Of a DNA stretch of 64,000 bases, positions 24,881 to 37,505 are shown piece by piece. Numbering within the stretch: the stretch's first letter is position 1; the number at the start of each line of letters is the position of its first letter. The notes under the pieces were generated by a model, which had not been told where the DNA came from, did no database searches, and saw nothing but the letters and a program-made list of their open reading frames with translations. A program made the translations under genes and the position numbers. Origin of the DNA: Selaginella tamariscina (lineage: Eukaryota > Streptophyta > Lycopodiopsida > Selaginellales > Selaginellaceae); the NCBI GenBank assembly GCA_003024785.1, contig PUQB01000423.1:62001-126000 (forward strand). Direction: 5' to 3'.

Positions 24881-25150
24881 TTTTTGGTTTTTGAAGTGAT
24901 CCATCCTTATGGATTAGTCCTCAACATCGAGGAAGACCAAAATCTAAGATGAGTAAACTTGTAAGAATTAATATACATCTAAAATCCTTAATGTCAAAAA
25001 TGAGCCCCATTTTAAAAGAATAGAAAGAACTTTACAAAGGTGCATCCAACCCAACTAATTATATGTCAAGGATTTTTAAATTATATAACATAGATCAAAA
25101 CTTGTTTAAACTTAATCCCATGTCACTATATACATGTTTTCTCTTCACTT

Positions 25151-25154
<4 letters not shown>

Positions 25155-25182
<28 letters not shown>
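25155..25182 (+). repeat. A(28) homopolymer
   Basis: 28 uninterrupted A residues, directly followed by two palindrome-family copies (CCATCCTCAACC... and CATCCTCGATTGAG). It could be a poly(A) tail of an unidentified retroposon or simple slippage. Confidence 0.9.
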
Positions 25183-25184
<2 letters not shown>

Positions 25185-25199
25185 ATCCTCAACCAATGC

Positions 25200-27268
25200 A
25201 TCCTCGATTGAGAGAATGACAACTTGTACATAATATAAAATTTTAATTCAAAAAAAATAGAATTTTTCTCCAAAACTAGTAAAATGTATGTATATACATA
25301 CGAAAGTGTTGATTTGGCTGTATGAAAGATGACGTTAATGTGCAGCATGCAACTCACATGTTAGATGCACTTTGATAATCTTTGCACATAACTTTAGTTA
25401 GTCAAAATCATTTTTTAATTGAATATAATTTTAATGATCTCTTAAATGAAGCATTAATTTAAATTAAATATAATAAACAATTCATGGAACATCATAACTA
25501 AAGGGAATATAAACTTTTTATAGATATATATTTTAAAGAATCTTAATTTAAATAATTTATGTTGTACTTTGTACTAAGGAATTACAATTGACATCCAAAT
25601 ATATTGTATTAACTTGGATATGTATAACTTCTCCATTCACTTCTTTTCAAACCTTAAGAGTCATTTCAATGTGTATTAAAGGTGGTGAGAAATCTACATA
25701 TTATCTACTTAAAGATGTTAGTGCCCATTAGCTCACACTCTTACTTGTGTTCTAAGTGTCCATTAAATATCAGTAAAATATGTGTTATGATATAATAATT
25801 CTCAAGGTACTTGGGATATGGACTTTTTCTACACCTTTGTCAAACTTAATGCAACATCGCAATAAACCCTTCCACATGACATGGCAAGTGACAGTCTTTT
25901 TAAGTGTGATGTTATGTCTCTTCCATTTTAAATTATAATAAGTATATAAAGTTAATAAATTAATAGAAAATAAAAAGTAAGACAAATGAAAATATAAAAA
26001 ACTTATGTATAAATAAAAAAATTGTAAAAACCATATGGATTATCTTAAATATAAAAATAATAAATTAATAAATAGTAAAAATCAAAATAAATAAAAATAT
26101 AATATATATATTTATATATAAAAAAAACACATGTAAACATTGAATTTTATGTGTATATATATATATAAATGAAAATCAAATTTAAAAATAATAAATTAAT
26201 AAATATTAAAAGCCAAAAAGGTTCAACGGTTACCCTTCCACATCAAATGTGACGTGTAATACGTGGAGGGAGGTTCTAAATGTATCTTAGCTTTATTTTG
26301 TTTTAGATATCCTCATTATTAGCATTCAAACTTAATTCTTAATTAAAATCTATATTTAAAATCTTTATTTAAATTAATTAATCTTTATATAAAGTTTTGT
26401 GAACTAAGATTGTAATAACCCTATAATATTATATTTCATTAATAAAAGATATTTTTATGATCGATATATAGATATAATTATATAATATTATAAATTGAAG
26501 TAAACGTTAAACTCAAAAATTTACAAGGAGAGGATATGCTACAACATGATTATGATACTTTGAGACTTGTCTTAATTTCTATTATTTTTTACTTCATATC
26601 ACAATGAAGTATTTTATTATTTATTATGAACAAAATTATTCATCAAAATTAGTATAATAAAAGACTCAATCTTGATTTTTTCTTTAGAAAATCTGTAGAA
26701 ACTGGAAATATAAAAATATATTCTCATGAATTATTCAAATTCTATCTTGTTAATTTTATATTTAGTAATTCTTAATAAGTTTTAAGTTAATTTTTTTATT
26801 AAGAATTAAATAAATTTTTAATTATAAATTTTGATGATATTAATAATGAAGAATTTTATTGATAATAAGATTATTTAAAGAATGCATATGTATAATATAG
26901 TTTCCTAAATACAAAATTTAAGGAAAATCTGTTATACATTTTATTATATTAAATAACAACATATCGGTGGATCACACGCCTTAACCACGTGCACGCATTG
27001 CACGGCAGGTGCGTGGGATCCTATGGATGTATAGAATGGTTTTTCCTAGGGCTTTACAGTTAAGTGGTGCCTAGGTTGTAAGTTAAAAGGTGAACTGTTG
27101 TAATTATCTTTAGGTTGGTAGAGCTTTTCTTTCTCTCTATTATTTATCTTATTTTAATAACATTAATAATTTACTATGCATATATTAATAATCTATTATG
27201 CATATAAATCATTTTCATTTAATGTTATGGATTAACGTAAGGCTTGTCTAGGTTCTACTGCAATCCTA
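25200..27268. other. AT-rich intergenic DNA
   Basis: About 2 kb of very AT-rich sequence with TATATA tracts and no gene I can support. It includes a small hairpin at 26231-26273 (arms CCCTTCCAC / GTGGAGGG) and, near 26960-27010, a GC-richer stretch with TGCACGCATTGCACGGCA that resembles a motif near 45472. Confidence 0.6.
26231..26273. repeat. small hairpin, CCCTYCAC/GTGGAGGG type
   Basis: Inverted arms ACCCTTCCAC and GTGGAGGGAGGT flank a short AT-rich loop that also contains GACGTG. The same arm sequence recurs at 37084-37156 and 37444-37505, so this looks like a miniature dispersed element. Confidence 0.65.
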
Positions 27269-27954
27269 ATGGCTGCCAATAACAATGCTCAGGTACATAT
27301 GACAGCCACTGATGTATATATTGATGAATATCTGAATTCCTCTACTTACTATTGATGTGTGTGTGTATGCGTGTGCGTGTGTGTTATAGGACAATTTTTG
27401 TAATAATAACTTTATCGTATTATCCCTGACAAGTGTATTTGTGTTTCAAAATAATGTATATTATTTCATTATGATAAAATTATTTTGTACATATTTGTAA
27501 AGTGGTGTACATGTATGATATAGGAGATTGATTTAACTCAACAAAGCGGAGGTAGTAATCAGATCCCTGTGCCACATTACTCAAAGAAAAACTTCAAGAG
27601 CTTATGAACCAGGTAATCACATGAATGTTTGTGATGCTCTTATATATGTAGAGAAATATTATTATATAACAAAGTTAATTAGGGCTTAAACTTTACATAA
27701 TACTATAGAATATAATAAGTATTATAGAATATATATATATATTTATTTATTGCAAAGATCGATAGTACGATTAAGCTTGACTTATGGTTATCACAGATGA
27801 CTTTACTTGAGGAGGTTTACACATTAATTGATTAAACTTAATAATTTTTAATTAGCAACTGTTCATTGTAATCAGGTGACTACATTTGCTTGTAAGATAG
27901 CAGCAGATACAAAATCAACGGTGTTGGAAGTCAAGAATATACTCTCAGCTTTAG
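27269..27954 (+). pseudogene. decayed TAF12-like locus
   Basis: The exon at 27876-27954 encodes V-T-T-F-A-C-K-I-A, then K-S-T-V-L-E-V-K-N-I-L, which matches exon 7 of TAF12 in this window ([20 protein letters not shown]). Both exons are exactly 79 bases and have the same phase and a 5' AG/3' GT frame. Upstream, 27758-27814 gives I-D-S-T-I-K-L-D...L-L-E-E (19 codons against 25 in TAF12 exon 6), and a stretch ending at 27612 gives K-L-Q-E-L-M-N-Q, equivalent to the end of exon 5. A candidate first exon (ATG 27269) is short and lacks the Q-rich arm. I see no counterpart of exons 8-9. Retained introns mean segmental duplication, not retroposition. It could still be a divergent expressed gene. Confidence 0.7.
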
Positions 27955-28380
27955 GTATAAACATATAAACACACGTAAAAACAGTGTACACACAACATAC
28001 ACATATATATATATAATATATATATATATATAAACATTATAAAAATTATTAAATGAGTGTGAGTGAGCTTATCAACCGCTGTAAAGAATTTAATCTCAAC
28101 AGTCGTAAAAGATTCAATAAATTCAAATCACATAAGTTGTTGTACAAAATATATTGTATAAATAATAACACGTGTTTATATACAAATATACCAAAGAATA
28201 GTTTATTTTTCTCGGAAGTGTAGTTGGCAAAGTGGGTTCAAAATATTATATTAAATAAAAAGTGATATGTAAATAAGAAAATTCTCTAGTTCTTAGAAAA
28301 CTATATATTTGTATTGTATGGAGCAAAAATTTAATACATTCAAAATTCACACTATATCTATTAACAATGGAACTTGTTAG
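27955..28380. other. AT-rich spacer between TAF12-like locus and TAF12
   Basis: Holds TATATA tracts near 28003-28032 and nothing else I can support. The two TAF12-type loci converge on this spacer. Confidence 0.5.
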
Positions 28381-30838
28381 CTAGCTCATCCTGGCCCCAG
28401 GGGACTGAATCGAGGCCGTCACCTGTGGTGTAGGGGCTGGTGCAGATTTGACCTCTAGGCCGGCTGCTGATGACTTCTTAACTAGTGCTAAGCGCTCCTT
28501 ATGAGGTTCACTGGTTACCTGCGTGTCCATACATATGTGCGTGTGTGTGTATAGAGAGAGAGAGAGAGAGAATGCCTACACGTATATATGAGCTCCTATT
28601 ACTATTTACACATACTTACAGGCTTCTTGTAAGTTCGATATTCCTCACCTCCAAAACCAGGGAGTGTAATACCATAATTTCTCTCTGCATAAGAAATCAT
28701 CTCTCTCTCATGTACGTGTAATGGATTGTAATGAGAAATATATATATATATACTGTAAATACGACTGACCAAGGTGCAACAGAACGTCCTTGGCTTCCAA
28801 AACCGGTGATTTTCTATGTTTCGCTAACTTGCATGCGAACGCGGTCACCTGGTTAAGAAACAGTTAAAATTACATATGTAGCGTACGTAGGTATACGTAA
28901 ATCACACCTCCTCGATAAAATCGTCGGCTATGTCCGCCAGAGCATCCTCTACTTCAGGATCAAACTTTTCTCTAGGATCCACCTTCAGAAAACCTCTGGT
29001 TAAAGTAACATACATATACAGAATAACTCCCTACATAAAGGATTCTGTGATGTTATATAGTATACATAAACTGTCTACCAAGCACATGCATCATGAACGT
29101 ATAAATATATAGAGAAGCATAAATACATAGAACGTCTGTATCTCGGATATACAGATGTCTATATGCGTATGTCTTTTATAAGTGCATACCTGAGCAAGGA
29201 GATCCTGAATGCTTCGTTTGCCCAGAATACGGTTTGTAGTTTCAGGGTGCTGACTGGCCGTCGGTGTTCCAGAGGGGTGTCCAGCCATTGGGGGCCTCTG
29301 TCCTGCACCAAGTTGTCCTGCTCTATACTGTTGTTGGTACTGTTGCTGTTGTTGAGGTGTTAACTGAGTAATCTGTATGCATGAACACACCATTACATTA
29401 TGCATATCCTTATATCATCCACATATGTAATAAACTGGTGTATAAGTTACAAGGATTACCGGTCTTTGCGTTTGTTGATATTGTGCAGGCATTGCAGGTC
29501 TATTCCACTGTTGTTGTTGTAAACCCGTTTGCATTGAATAGAGCGAACCTGGAGATGGAACTCTTGGTGCTTGTGTCCCTTGCATTCTCTGACAAAGTAG
29601 TTACTCAGTATATAAAACAAACTAAATATAAGCAAATAGAATATATTCAACATGAATTACTAGTCCTACACCCTTCGAGCTAAATATATAGTTATATTTA
29701 GATAAATGAGACAGAACATAAACAGACACACATACAGATGCGTACGCACACACACACATACCTGAGGAGAAGTCATTTGTGGTTGTGAAGACTGTGTAGG
29801 GCGGATATTCGTTTGCATATTCGTCTGAGTCCTCTGTGCGAGTATTGATGCACTTGGCCTGAGATTGCTCATAATTTGCATTCCTTGCATATTCCCCTGG
29901 ACATTTCCTTGCATATTAGATTGCATATTCCCGGACTGGAATTGTCCTTGCGCCTGTGCCTGTGCCTGTTGAGCTTGAGCTTGAACCTTTTGTCTTGCCT
30001 ATACGCAATATAATGTTTTACAGTCATAAGGGTCTTATGTGTGACATTGACATATATATGTATATAAGATATAAAACATAATACTTACTTGCAACGAAGC
30101 CTGGCCGTTTATCAGGGACGCATGAGCACCAACTTGTTGCTGCATCGGTCTCACTCCTTGCTGTATCCCTTGCTGCATATACTGTCCCATGTTAGTCTGC
30201 GATGGATGAAACATGGGAGAGCGTATAGCTGTAGATGCCATTTGCTGCTGTATACATATACATGTTATGTATTATGATACTTTTCATACCGGATGTGACA
30301 CGAACACACACACACGGAAAATTACCATTTGGGGCCGTGGCTGCTGGGCAGCATTCTGTATTTTCAGCTGCTGGCCCATTGAAGTAGCAGAATTCATTGG
30401 GGAAGAAACCGAAGGGGAATTCTGCATTTGAGGATATGTATTCTGTGTAGCCGATGAAGGTGGTCTGATATTGGGCCGAGCAGCATTCTGTATCTGGTTC
30501 TGGACCATAATCCTCTGAGTGTTACGAAGATTAGAGGTCGAAGAAGACGAAGCGAGTTGAATCTTCTGTTGATACATTGGATTCTGAAGAAGAGCTTGCT
30601 GCTGTTGGAAGGTCAAACCGGAGAAGCCCTGTCCATGTGATCCCTGTTGTACGTTCTGTTGCTGATTCGTAGCGATTGAGGGTAGTGACGAACCTAAGCC
30701 ACCTACAACCGGCACAGAGGACGGGTTCATAGCTGAAGTCGATCCGGAAGATTGAATCGGAGCAGAAGACGACGATCCGACATTGTTGCTGCTGTTCACA
30801 GGAGGAGCGCCTCCATCTCCCGATTGCGCGCCTGACAT
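28381..30838 (-). CDS. TAF12: TFIID subunit 12 (TAF12)
   Basis: TAF12 pairs with TAF4 through its histone fold in TFIID (and is shared with SAGA-type complexes) and acts in the nucleus in RNA polymerase II initiation. Nine exons on the minus strand: 30838-30326, 30247-30089, 29998-29762, 29588-29460, 29372-29190, 28982-28908, 28848-28770, 28684-28620, 28518-28381; all introns are GT-AG and the sum is 1578 bases (525 residues) with no frame error. Residues 1 to about 390 are Q/N/S/P-rich, as in plant TAF12 proteins. The histone fold runs from about 396 (R-S-I-Q-D-L-L) through V-D-P...E-V-E-D and [11 protein letters not shown] to P-G-F-G-G-E-E near 472. The start is the first ATG of exon 1. A divergent relative lies at 27269-27954. 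Confidence 0.95.
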
Positions 30839-32067
30839 TCCGACGATTCTAGTGTTTACCTCGCCAAGGCGCTGCGTTCAGATCATACGCTCCTTAGAAC
30901 CCTAGTTAGGGCTACTCTGTTTAAGGCTGTTAAATAATTTACTAAACATAAATGGAAGAACTGTACGGATAGGATTAGCCTCCGTATATACCTTAATTAT
31001 TAGGTAACCTACGTATTTACCGTAGTTACGTTACTGGGATTACTTTAATATTTTATATTAATCATGTCTAGATTGAATTACTTACACTAAAACTTTATAT
31101 GTTTGGCGGAAAGTTTTTCTAAAAAAATGATATACAATTTGAGAGAAAATCTGTATTACAATAAGGCCCTTAATCATATCTTTAATTAGATATTCATTTA
31201 CATACAATTTTTCTCAAATACAGTTTACTAAAATATATAATTAATAATAAGTGAACCAATCAATCTTCCAGTTTTATTTATTTACTTATGTATTATTGTA
31301 TTATTTATGTCATTAATACCAACATTCAATTAGTCTGAACAAAAATACAATTTATATTTAATAAAATCTTCTCTATGGACTCCCTGGAAAATTCTGGTAT
31401 ATACCTGGAATTCTATACTATACATGTACTAGAATATTATGTGGGATATAACATAGTGTATAAGAATATTGTAATATACATTTTGTATATTACGTACGCC
31501 TTACGTAGAGATACTGTAGATAAAATAATATATATCATTCATATAAAAGGTTCGTTATGAAACTTAAAATCCTTCTTTATAATAATTCAAGAAAAAACAA
31601 TGAACAATAAAAATACTAATGTCTTTCTTACTTATAATTTATTGTTAATTTTATTTTCTTATTAGATATATAGATATATTCATGTACACACAAAGAAAAG
31701 AATATATTTGATATATTTTAGTAAATATTTTATATTATATGTACCATGTGTTTTTTACATAACAGAGATACGCATATGGAATAACATATGTAAATTCAAT
31801 GTTAAAGTATCTATAAAATACAAGGTTGAAAATTCGGATAGAAAAGATTACGACATGGTTGGAGCGAATTCACTTTCTCAGTGGAGATTCGAACACCCAC
31901 CTTATCCTGAATCAAGCTCCCTCGAGAAGCCACGAGACACAATTACACCCGTCCGATCGATCTCAATCCAACGGGGCGTTTATCCTCGAATATGCGGGAA
32001 ACAAAAACACTAATGCATAGCAACAGATTGAGGTTCAAATTTTCTGTGTGAAGAACAAGCTCCGGCT
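30839..32067. promoter_or_regulatory. divergent intergenic region TAF12/MRL1
   Basis: About 1.2 kb between the start codons of TAF12 (minus) and MRL1 (plus), so it must hold both promoters. Near TAF12, at about 30898-30911, lies AACCCTAGTTAGGG, a telo-box-like motif. The middle is AT-rich with no clear TATA position. Nearest to MRL1 (31860-32060) base composition becomes more balanced. Confidence 0.5.
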
Positions 32068-35000
32068 ATGGAGGCGATGGGTATGGCGTCGTCGTCCTCG
32101 TACAATGCAGCGATTTCCACTGGATCGCAATGCGCATCTCCCCAGTCAAACTCCAGGCATATTCAATCCATGAAGAATCACAGAAAACAGGGGTTTTCAT
32201 GCGAAGCGCATTCTGTAGACACAGATTTCTTGTTCGATGCAGCACTGGCTGCAACCGCAGCTGCGGCTGCTGTTATTCCCATGTATTGGTTGTATGTACA
32301 TTCCGCAAGAAATTCCTCCACGAAATCGGGAAAATCTGTAGAATTTCCTACAAAAGCTAAGGGAAATGGACTCTCCGGGTTAGGAAGCTCACTTTCTGAA
32401 GAATTTCATCACAGAACAGGCTCCCAATTCGATCAGGTATGAAAAATTTGCAATTTTCTAGCTCAAAATCGCGATTTTTGCCAGGATTTTCCACCTCCCC
32501 AAACCCATCAGGTATGTGTGAATCTGCCATTTCTGGATGAAAATCGTGAATGTTCCTGTGTTCTAGGATTTTCAGCATAGAACAGGTTCTCAATTTGACA
32601 AGCTGCATCAGGTACACCATTTTGTACCTCAAAATTGTGAATTTTACACTGTTTTTACAGACAGCTGTGGGTTTGCAAGAGTTTCAACATGCAGAACTTA
32701 GATCGGTAAATGCTTATCGGGTATGCATGAGTGTAGGCAGTTTAGTTCATCAAAATGGTGAATTTCTTGGTACACAGAGACAGGGTAGCGATTTAGTACT
32801 CGCTTTGGCTGAGAAGGCTACAGAGTTGCCCATACACATTGAGAAGGTACAGACACAGACACGGGAGCATGATCTCGCTAAATATGACAGGCTTATACGG
32901 ATGGGCAAGTAAGAGAAATGCAGCAACCACACAAGAACACGAGAATAATTAATTTGTAGCTTTACAGGACTAAGGAAAGCCTTGAGATTCTCGAGAAGTT
33001 GGAGGAGAACGGAAACTTAGACATGAACAAGGTGTGTGCGTGTGTGTAGAGAGAGATACGGATGCTTTAATCAGCTATTAGTAATTGTTTAATTTGTAGG
33101 TGTACCATGTAAGGTTTTATCAAGAATGCAGGAAACAACTTGCTATAGAAGAAGCTTTTAGATACACCAGGCTTATCAGATCACCCACATTGAGCACATT
33201 CAATATGCTTCTCTCAGTTTGCTGTAATGCAGCTGACACAAATGGTGAGCTTATTACAGACATACTTGTGTATGCATATATACCTATATACAACCTATAT
33301 TTATGTATATACACATGCATTCTCAACAGGGGCTTTTGGAGCTTTTGCGGCAATGAAACAGGCTGGTTTCAAACCCGACTGTATGATTTACACAACTCTA
33401 ATATCCACTTGTGCCAAGGCCCAGAAGACGGACCTCCTTTTCCAGGCATGTTACACACACTTATACGTATTACACATGCACATATAACGTACGTACTCTT
33501 ACGAACTCAAGTTCATATTTAGCTAACTTACAAAACCATTTGTCCACATTCCAGGTTTTGCATGAAATGCACAGTGTCGGGATTGAGCCCAATGCCCACA
33601 CTTATGGAGCAATAATTGATGGATGTGCCAGAGTTGGGGATTTGACAAAGGCATTTGGTATATACAAGACCATGATCTCTAAGGTAGTTAAAACACACTC
33701 ACTATACCCAACTGCATATAGATGTGGTGCATGGTCTTGAATTACCTTGAGTGGCATAAACTTACACACACTGTTCGTTTTGCAGAATGTTAAGCCAGAC
33801 AGGGTTATCTTTAACTCTCTTATCAATGCATGTAGCCGATCTGGAGCAGTAGGCCGTGCATTCGAGGTCTTTGCAGAACTTTTAGATGAACATGTTCATT
33901 TTGAGCCTAATCACATAACTATGTGCTCTCTTATCCATGCATGCTCGCGCGGAGGAGACGTAAGTGAGTTTAGTGTGCGTGCATGCGTGTGGTTTAATAC
34001 GTATACACACACAAACATACATACATGTGCAAACACGTGTTTCGTCATTCTAGGAAGAGTCTGCATATAAAGTATACACAGCAATGCGAGAGCGAGGTAG
34101 TGGAGGCAGTCCAGAGCCTTATACAGCAGCAGTACATGCTTGCAGCCACAGTGGTAATTATGACCGTGCAGTGTCCATCTATAATGACATGAAAAGAGAT
34201 GGTGTTCAACCAGATGAGGTGCTATACACTTTGACACAAACATGTTTACATGTACATTTTTTCCAGGTTTTTTTTAGTGCAATGATGGATGTTGCCGGAC
34301 ATGCTGGTAAACTAGATTTAGCTTTTGATGTTTTGCAAGAAGTAGAAAGGCATTCCATTGTTCCTGGGTCCATTATATTCAGCTCACTAATGGGAGTATG
34401 CAGCAATGTAAGTCCCATGTATATGATATATACATACATATACATTTATCCATACATATACACATACACAGACGTATACACGTTTTCCAGGATTCGCAAG
34501 TTTAACGGGGTTTTAAATGTAGACGGGAAACTGGGAGAAAGCTTTGGTTTTACAGGATCATATTATGTCACTTGGTATACCACCAACAGTTTCTACTCTG
34601 AACGCTCTAGTCACGGCTCTGTGTACGTATTCACACACACACACATTATACATGAACTAATATAAATATATAGGTAGAGGAAAACAGTTTGAGCATGCTA
34701 TACAAGCCTAGACGAAATGAAGCAGGCTGGAGTTGCTCCTAATCAATTAACATACACTATACTACTCGAGGCTTGTGAGAAGTACTCTTCTCTAAATTGA
34801 TCATGGTTTGTTGCCTGTTTGCATGCATTGTCTGCAGTCGCTGTATGCCAGAAATATAAAACCTCTGAGATACACATACATACACATATCGCATTCTGTT
34901 TATTTTTTGCTTTGCTTGCTAGGAACATAACACCACATTATATATTTTTACGTGACTAACATGTATTTTGTTATTGTTCATTTAAAGAAGTAAGAAGGTT

Positions 35001-36997
35001 AATGTGGCTCTCACCTTGTATACAAATGCCCTGGCTGAAGGCATCCTTCCCAACGTACCCATATGTGACAGCATGATTGGTACGTGTGGATGCGTGTGTG
35101 CGTGCGTGGGTGTGTATTGTACACTAGATATGCTATAAATATCATAAATACATTTCACTTACTAGACTATGTTCAGGTATTTGTCTTGAAGGTATACGAA
35201 GTTGTATTTATCCACCAAAGCTTGTTTCTTCAATACACCCGTCGTGGATAGTAGGAGAAGGAGAGAAAATGCATAAGCAATGGTAATCTTAAATATTTTA
35301 AATTAATAAAGAGTATATGTATATTTAATTAGTAGTTATTCTTAATGTACAGGATTTCTTGGGCTCTTGCTGTCTATCGTAAGACAATAGTCGGAGGAGA
35401 AACACCCACGTTGCCTGTGTTTTCCCGCCTCCTGGGTTGCTTACGAATACCAGAGACGTCGGACAGTATTGGCTTTGCATTGCAAACAATGAACTTCAAC
35501 AAGCATTTGGTTGAGGGATTCCGTGTATATGATCCACGTGCATCGGCCTTATACGAGGTGTGTGTGTGCTGTGTCTGTGTAGATGTTTTCTCTAGACATA
35601 ATCTGTATGAAGAATTTTATGTATACTATTAAATACACGACGCTAATGCTTTATATAAATGTAATTACTTTGAGATTATTTAGTTAGTAAGTGTCTAAAC
35701 ATTATAAGAAACTAGACCTGGCAAGAGAAATCTGTACTATTAGCCTTTTATAAAAATGAAACTATTAAACTTAACATTAGTTTCACATAAGTAACTCCCT
35801 CAAATATTAGCTTTTATGAAAATTAAATTATTAAAACTTAAAATTAGTTTCACATAAACTTTTTTGAATATTACGTAGTTATGTGAGTATGTTCATGCTG
35901 AACTTCTGTATAATGTTTTACGATATATATATATAATTTCTTTTCAGGAAGCTGCTGCACTCGGTATTGTACCAGCATTCCAGTGCGATGCAGAACCAAT
36001 AGTATTGGATGCAGATTCACTCCCTCTTTATTCAGCTGAGGTTCACACATACACACCGTAAAGATGTTGTATACATGTATATATTCATGTGTATAGATAT
36101 ATTAAAGCAACCTCTTTCTAACAGGTTTGTGTGATCACCATTATGAAAGCTCTCAAGCATCGATGTGGTGCTGGTAAGTAGAATTATATATTGAAATCTG
36201 TTATATATATATCTTTGAAATTTAATTAATTAATTATATTTATTTTATTTATATTAAACTTAATAAATATTATAATAAGAAAATGTTAGTGAATGGCATG
36301 ATTTTTAAATAACTATATTATATTGTAATATAAATGTTTAACTGGTTGTTTAATTTTCTTAATTATCTAAATCTCTTCTCAGGTGTGGAGTTACCATCAA
36401 TCATCATAAAGTTTACGCCATATAAAAAATCAGTCATCTTAGCTGATAAAAGCATGAAAACGATAACAGTGGCAAGCAGTGTGTAACTCGAAGAACACAC
36501 ACATGTCTGTACACACACTCCACACTATATTCCTGTGAGATTGTATAACACAAACACTTGTTGTTTAACTGGGTTTTGCACGCGCGCGCGCACACACACA
36601 CACACACGGTTATTATATATCTAACTTGCATATGTATATGGACAGGAATGGCCAGGCTATAGCTTCCTTACTAAGAAGGCTGAGATTACCATATAATGGA
36701 AGGGAAAGCTCCGGTAGGATCAGCATATCACCAAGGGCAATATCTCAATGGTTCAAGCCAGCAGCAATTACATTAACACACATGGCAGCTTCTACAATAC
36801 CACACGTAGCAACAACAACAACAACTAAGAGGATAGACCCTAGCGTACCACCTTCCTCTAGTATGCTGGGGAAAGGCATTGCTGATCAGCAGAGAGCCAT
36901 ACGTATGGGAACACCTCTGCCTTCTGAGGAGAGGCGTGGTTCGAGTTCGAACTACAGGTTTAGGAAAATCTCTCGGCAACAAGGTGAGGAGTATTAA
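32068..36997 (+). CDS. MRL1: MRL1-type pentatricopeptide protein
   Basis: In Chlamydomonas and Arabidopsis MRL1 stabilises the chloroplast rbcL transcript (Rubisco large subunit). Twenty-one exons: 32068-32436, 32485-32511, 32567-32611, 32661-32705, 32778-32908, 32968-33031, 33100-33244, 33330-33445, 33555-33683, 33786-33959, 34054-34218, 34267-34407, 34523-34622, 34674-34781, 34988-35079, 35177-35282, 35353-35557, 35948-36040, 36125-36173, 36383-36482, 36646-36997. About 918 residues. The N-terminus is Ser-rich and transit-peptide-like, with a hydrophobic Ala-rich segment near 60-80. Pentatricopeptide units run from about 195 to 640, e.g. P-D-R-V-I-F-N-S-L-I-N-A-C. A conserved C-terminal region follows (W-A-L-A-V-Y-R-K-T...L-L-R-R-L...Q-Q-R-A-I-R-M-G). 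One base appears missing in a CC run at 34707-34708; with it the whole frame is in phase. The intron after 33445 starts GC rather than GT. Confidence 0.93.
36581..36607 (+). repeat. (GC)n(AC)n microsatellite in an MRL1 intron
   Basis: A run of alternating GC then AC dinucleotides in the intron before the last MRL1 exon; one of the clearest Z-DNA-prone tracts in the window. Confidence 0.9.
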
Positions 36998-37083
36998 CTC
37001 TTATTTTATTTTTTAACATTAAAAATTAATAAATTATCAGTTTTTACTGATTATCATATATTCAAATAATAACACATGTATAT

Positions 37084-37156
37084 ATAGCCCCTCCACGTCA
37101 TTACATGCCACATCATTAATATGTAAACGTGGCATTTGATGACATGGAAGGGCTAT
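37084..37156. repeat. 73-base hairpin, CCCTYCAC/GTGGAGGG type
   Basis: Left arm ATAGCCCCTCCACGTCAT..., right arm ...ATGACATGGAAGGGCTAT; about 28 bases per arm with a few mismatches and a short AT loop. This size and symmetry suit a miniature inverted-repeat element. Confidence 0.8.
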
Positions 37157-37443
37157 GTTTCTAGTATTTATTAATTTATTTGATTTTCACTTAAAAATAT
37201 GCATAAAAGACCTTTATTGAAATGTGTAAGTGTGAGTTAAAGTTTTTAATATTGATTAATTTAATATTTTTATAATTGATTTTCGTTCAAAATGTAAGAA
37301 ATGTTACATAAAAGACCTTTTAATTAAGGTTAATGCATTTGGTTTCACATGTTTTGCATTTACATAAGTTTTATATATGTTAGTATTTATAATTATATAT
37401 TTATTATAATTTAAAACGGAAGAGAGAGACTGTTACCCGATCG

Positions 37444-37505
37444 TTTTCCACATCACCTGCCATGTTAATTAAAGTGACAATATAAAGGCGATGACGTGGA
37501 GGGAA
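37444..37505. repeat. 62-base hairpin, related arms
   Basis: Left arm TTTTCCACATCACCTGCC, right arm GGCGATGACGTGGAGGGA. The arms resemble those at 26231-26273 and 37084-37156. Confidence 0.7.

Noticed and set aside
25155-25182. Poly(A) tail of a LINE or SINE
   Set aside because: No upstream RT, no polymerase III boxes and no flanking duplication could be seen; left as a homopolymer.
31375-32020. Short open frames upstream of MRL1
   Set aside because: AT-rich, no domain, and they overlap the presumed MRL1 promoter and 5' leader.
32357-32632. 91-residue minus-strand frame opposite MRL1 exons 1-3
   Set aside because: Shadow of MRL1 exons and introns; no start context or domain.
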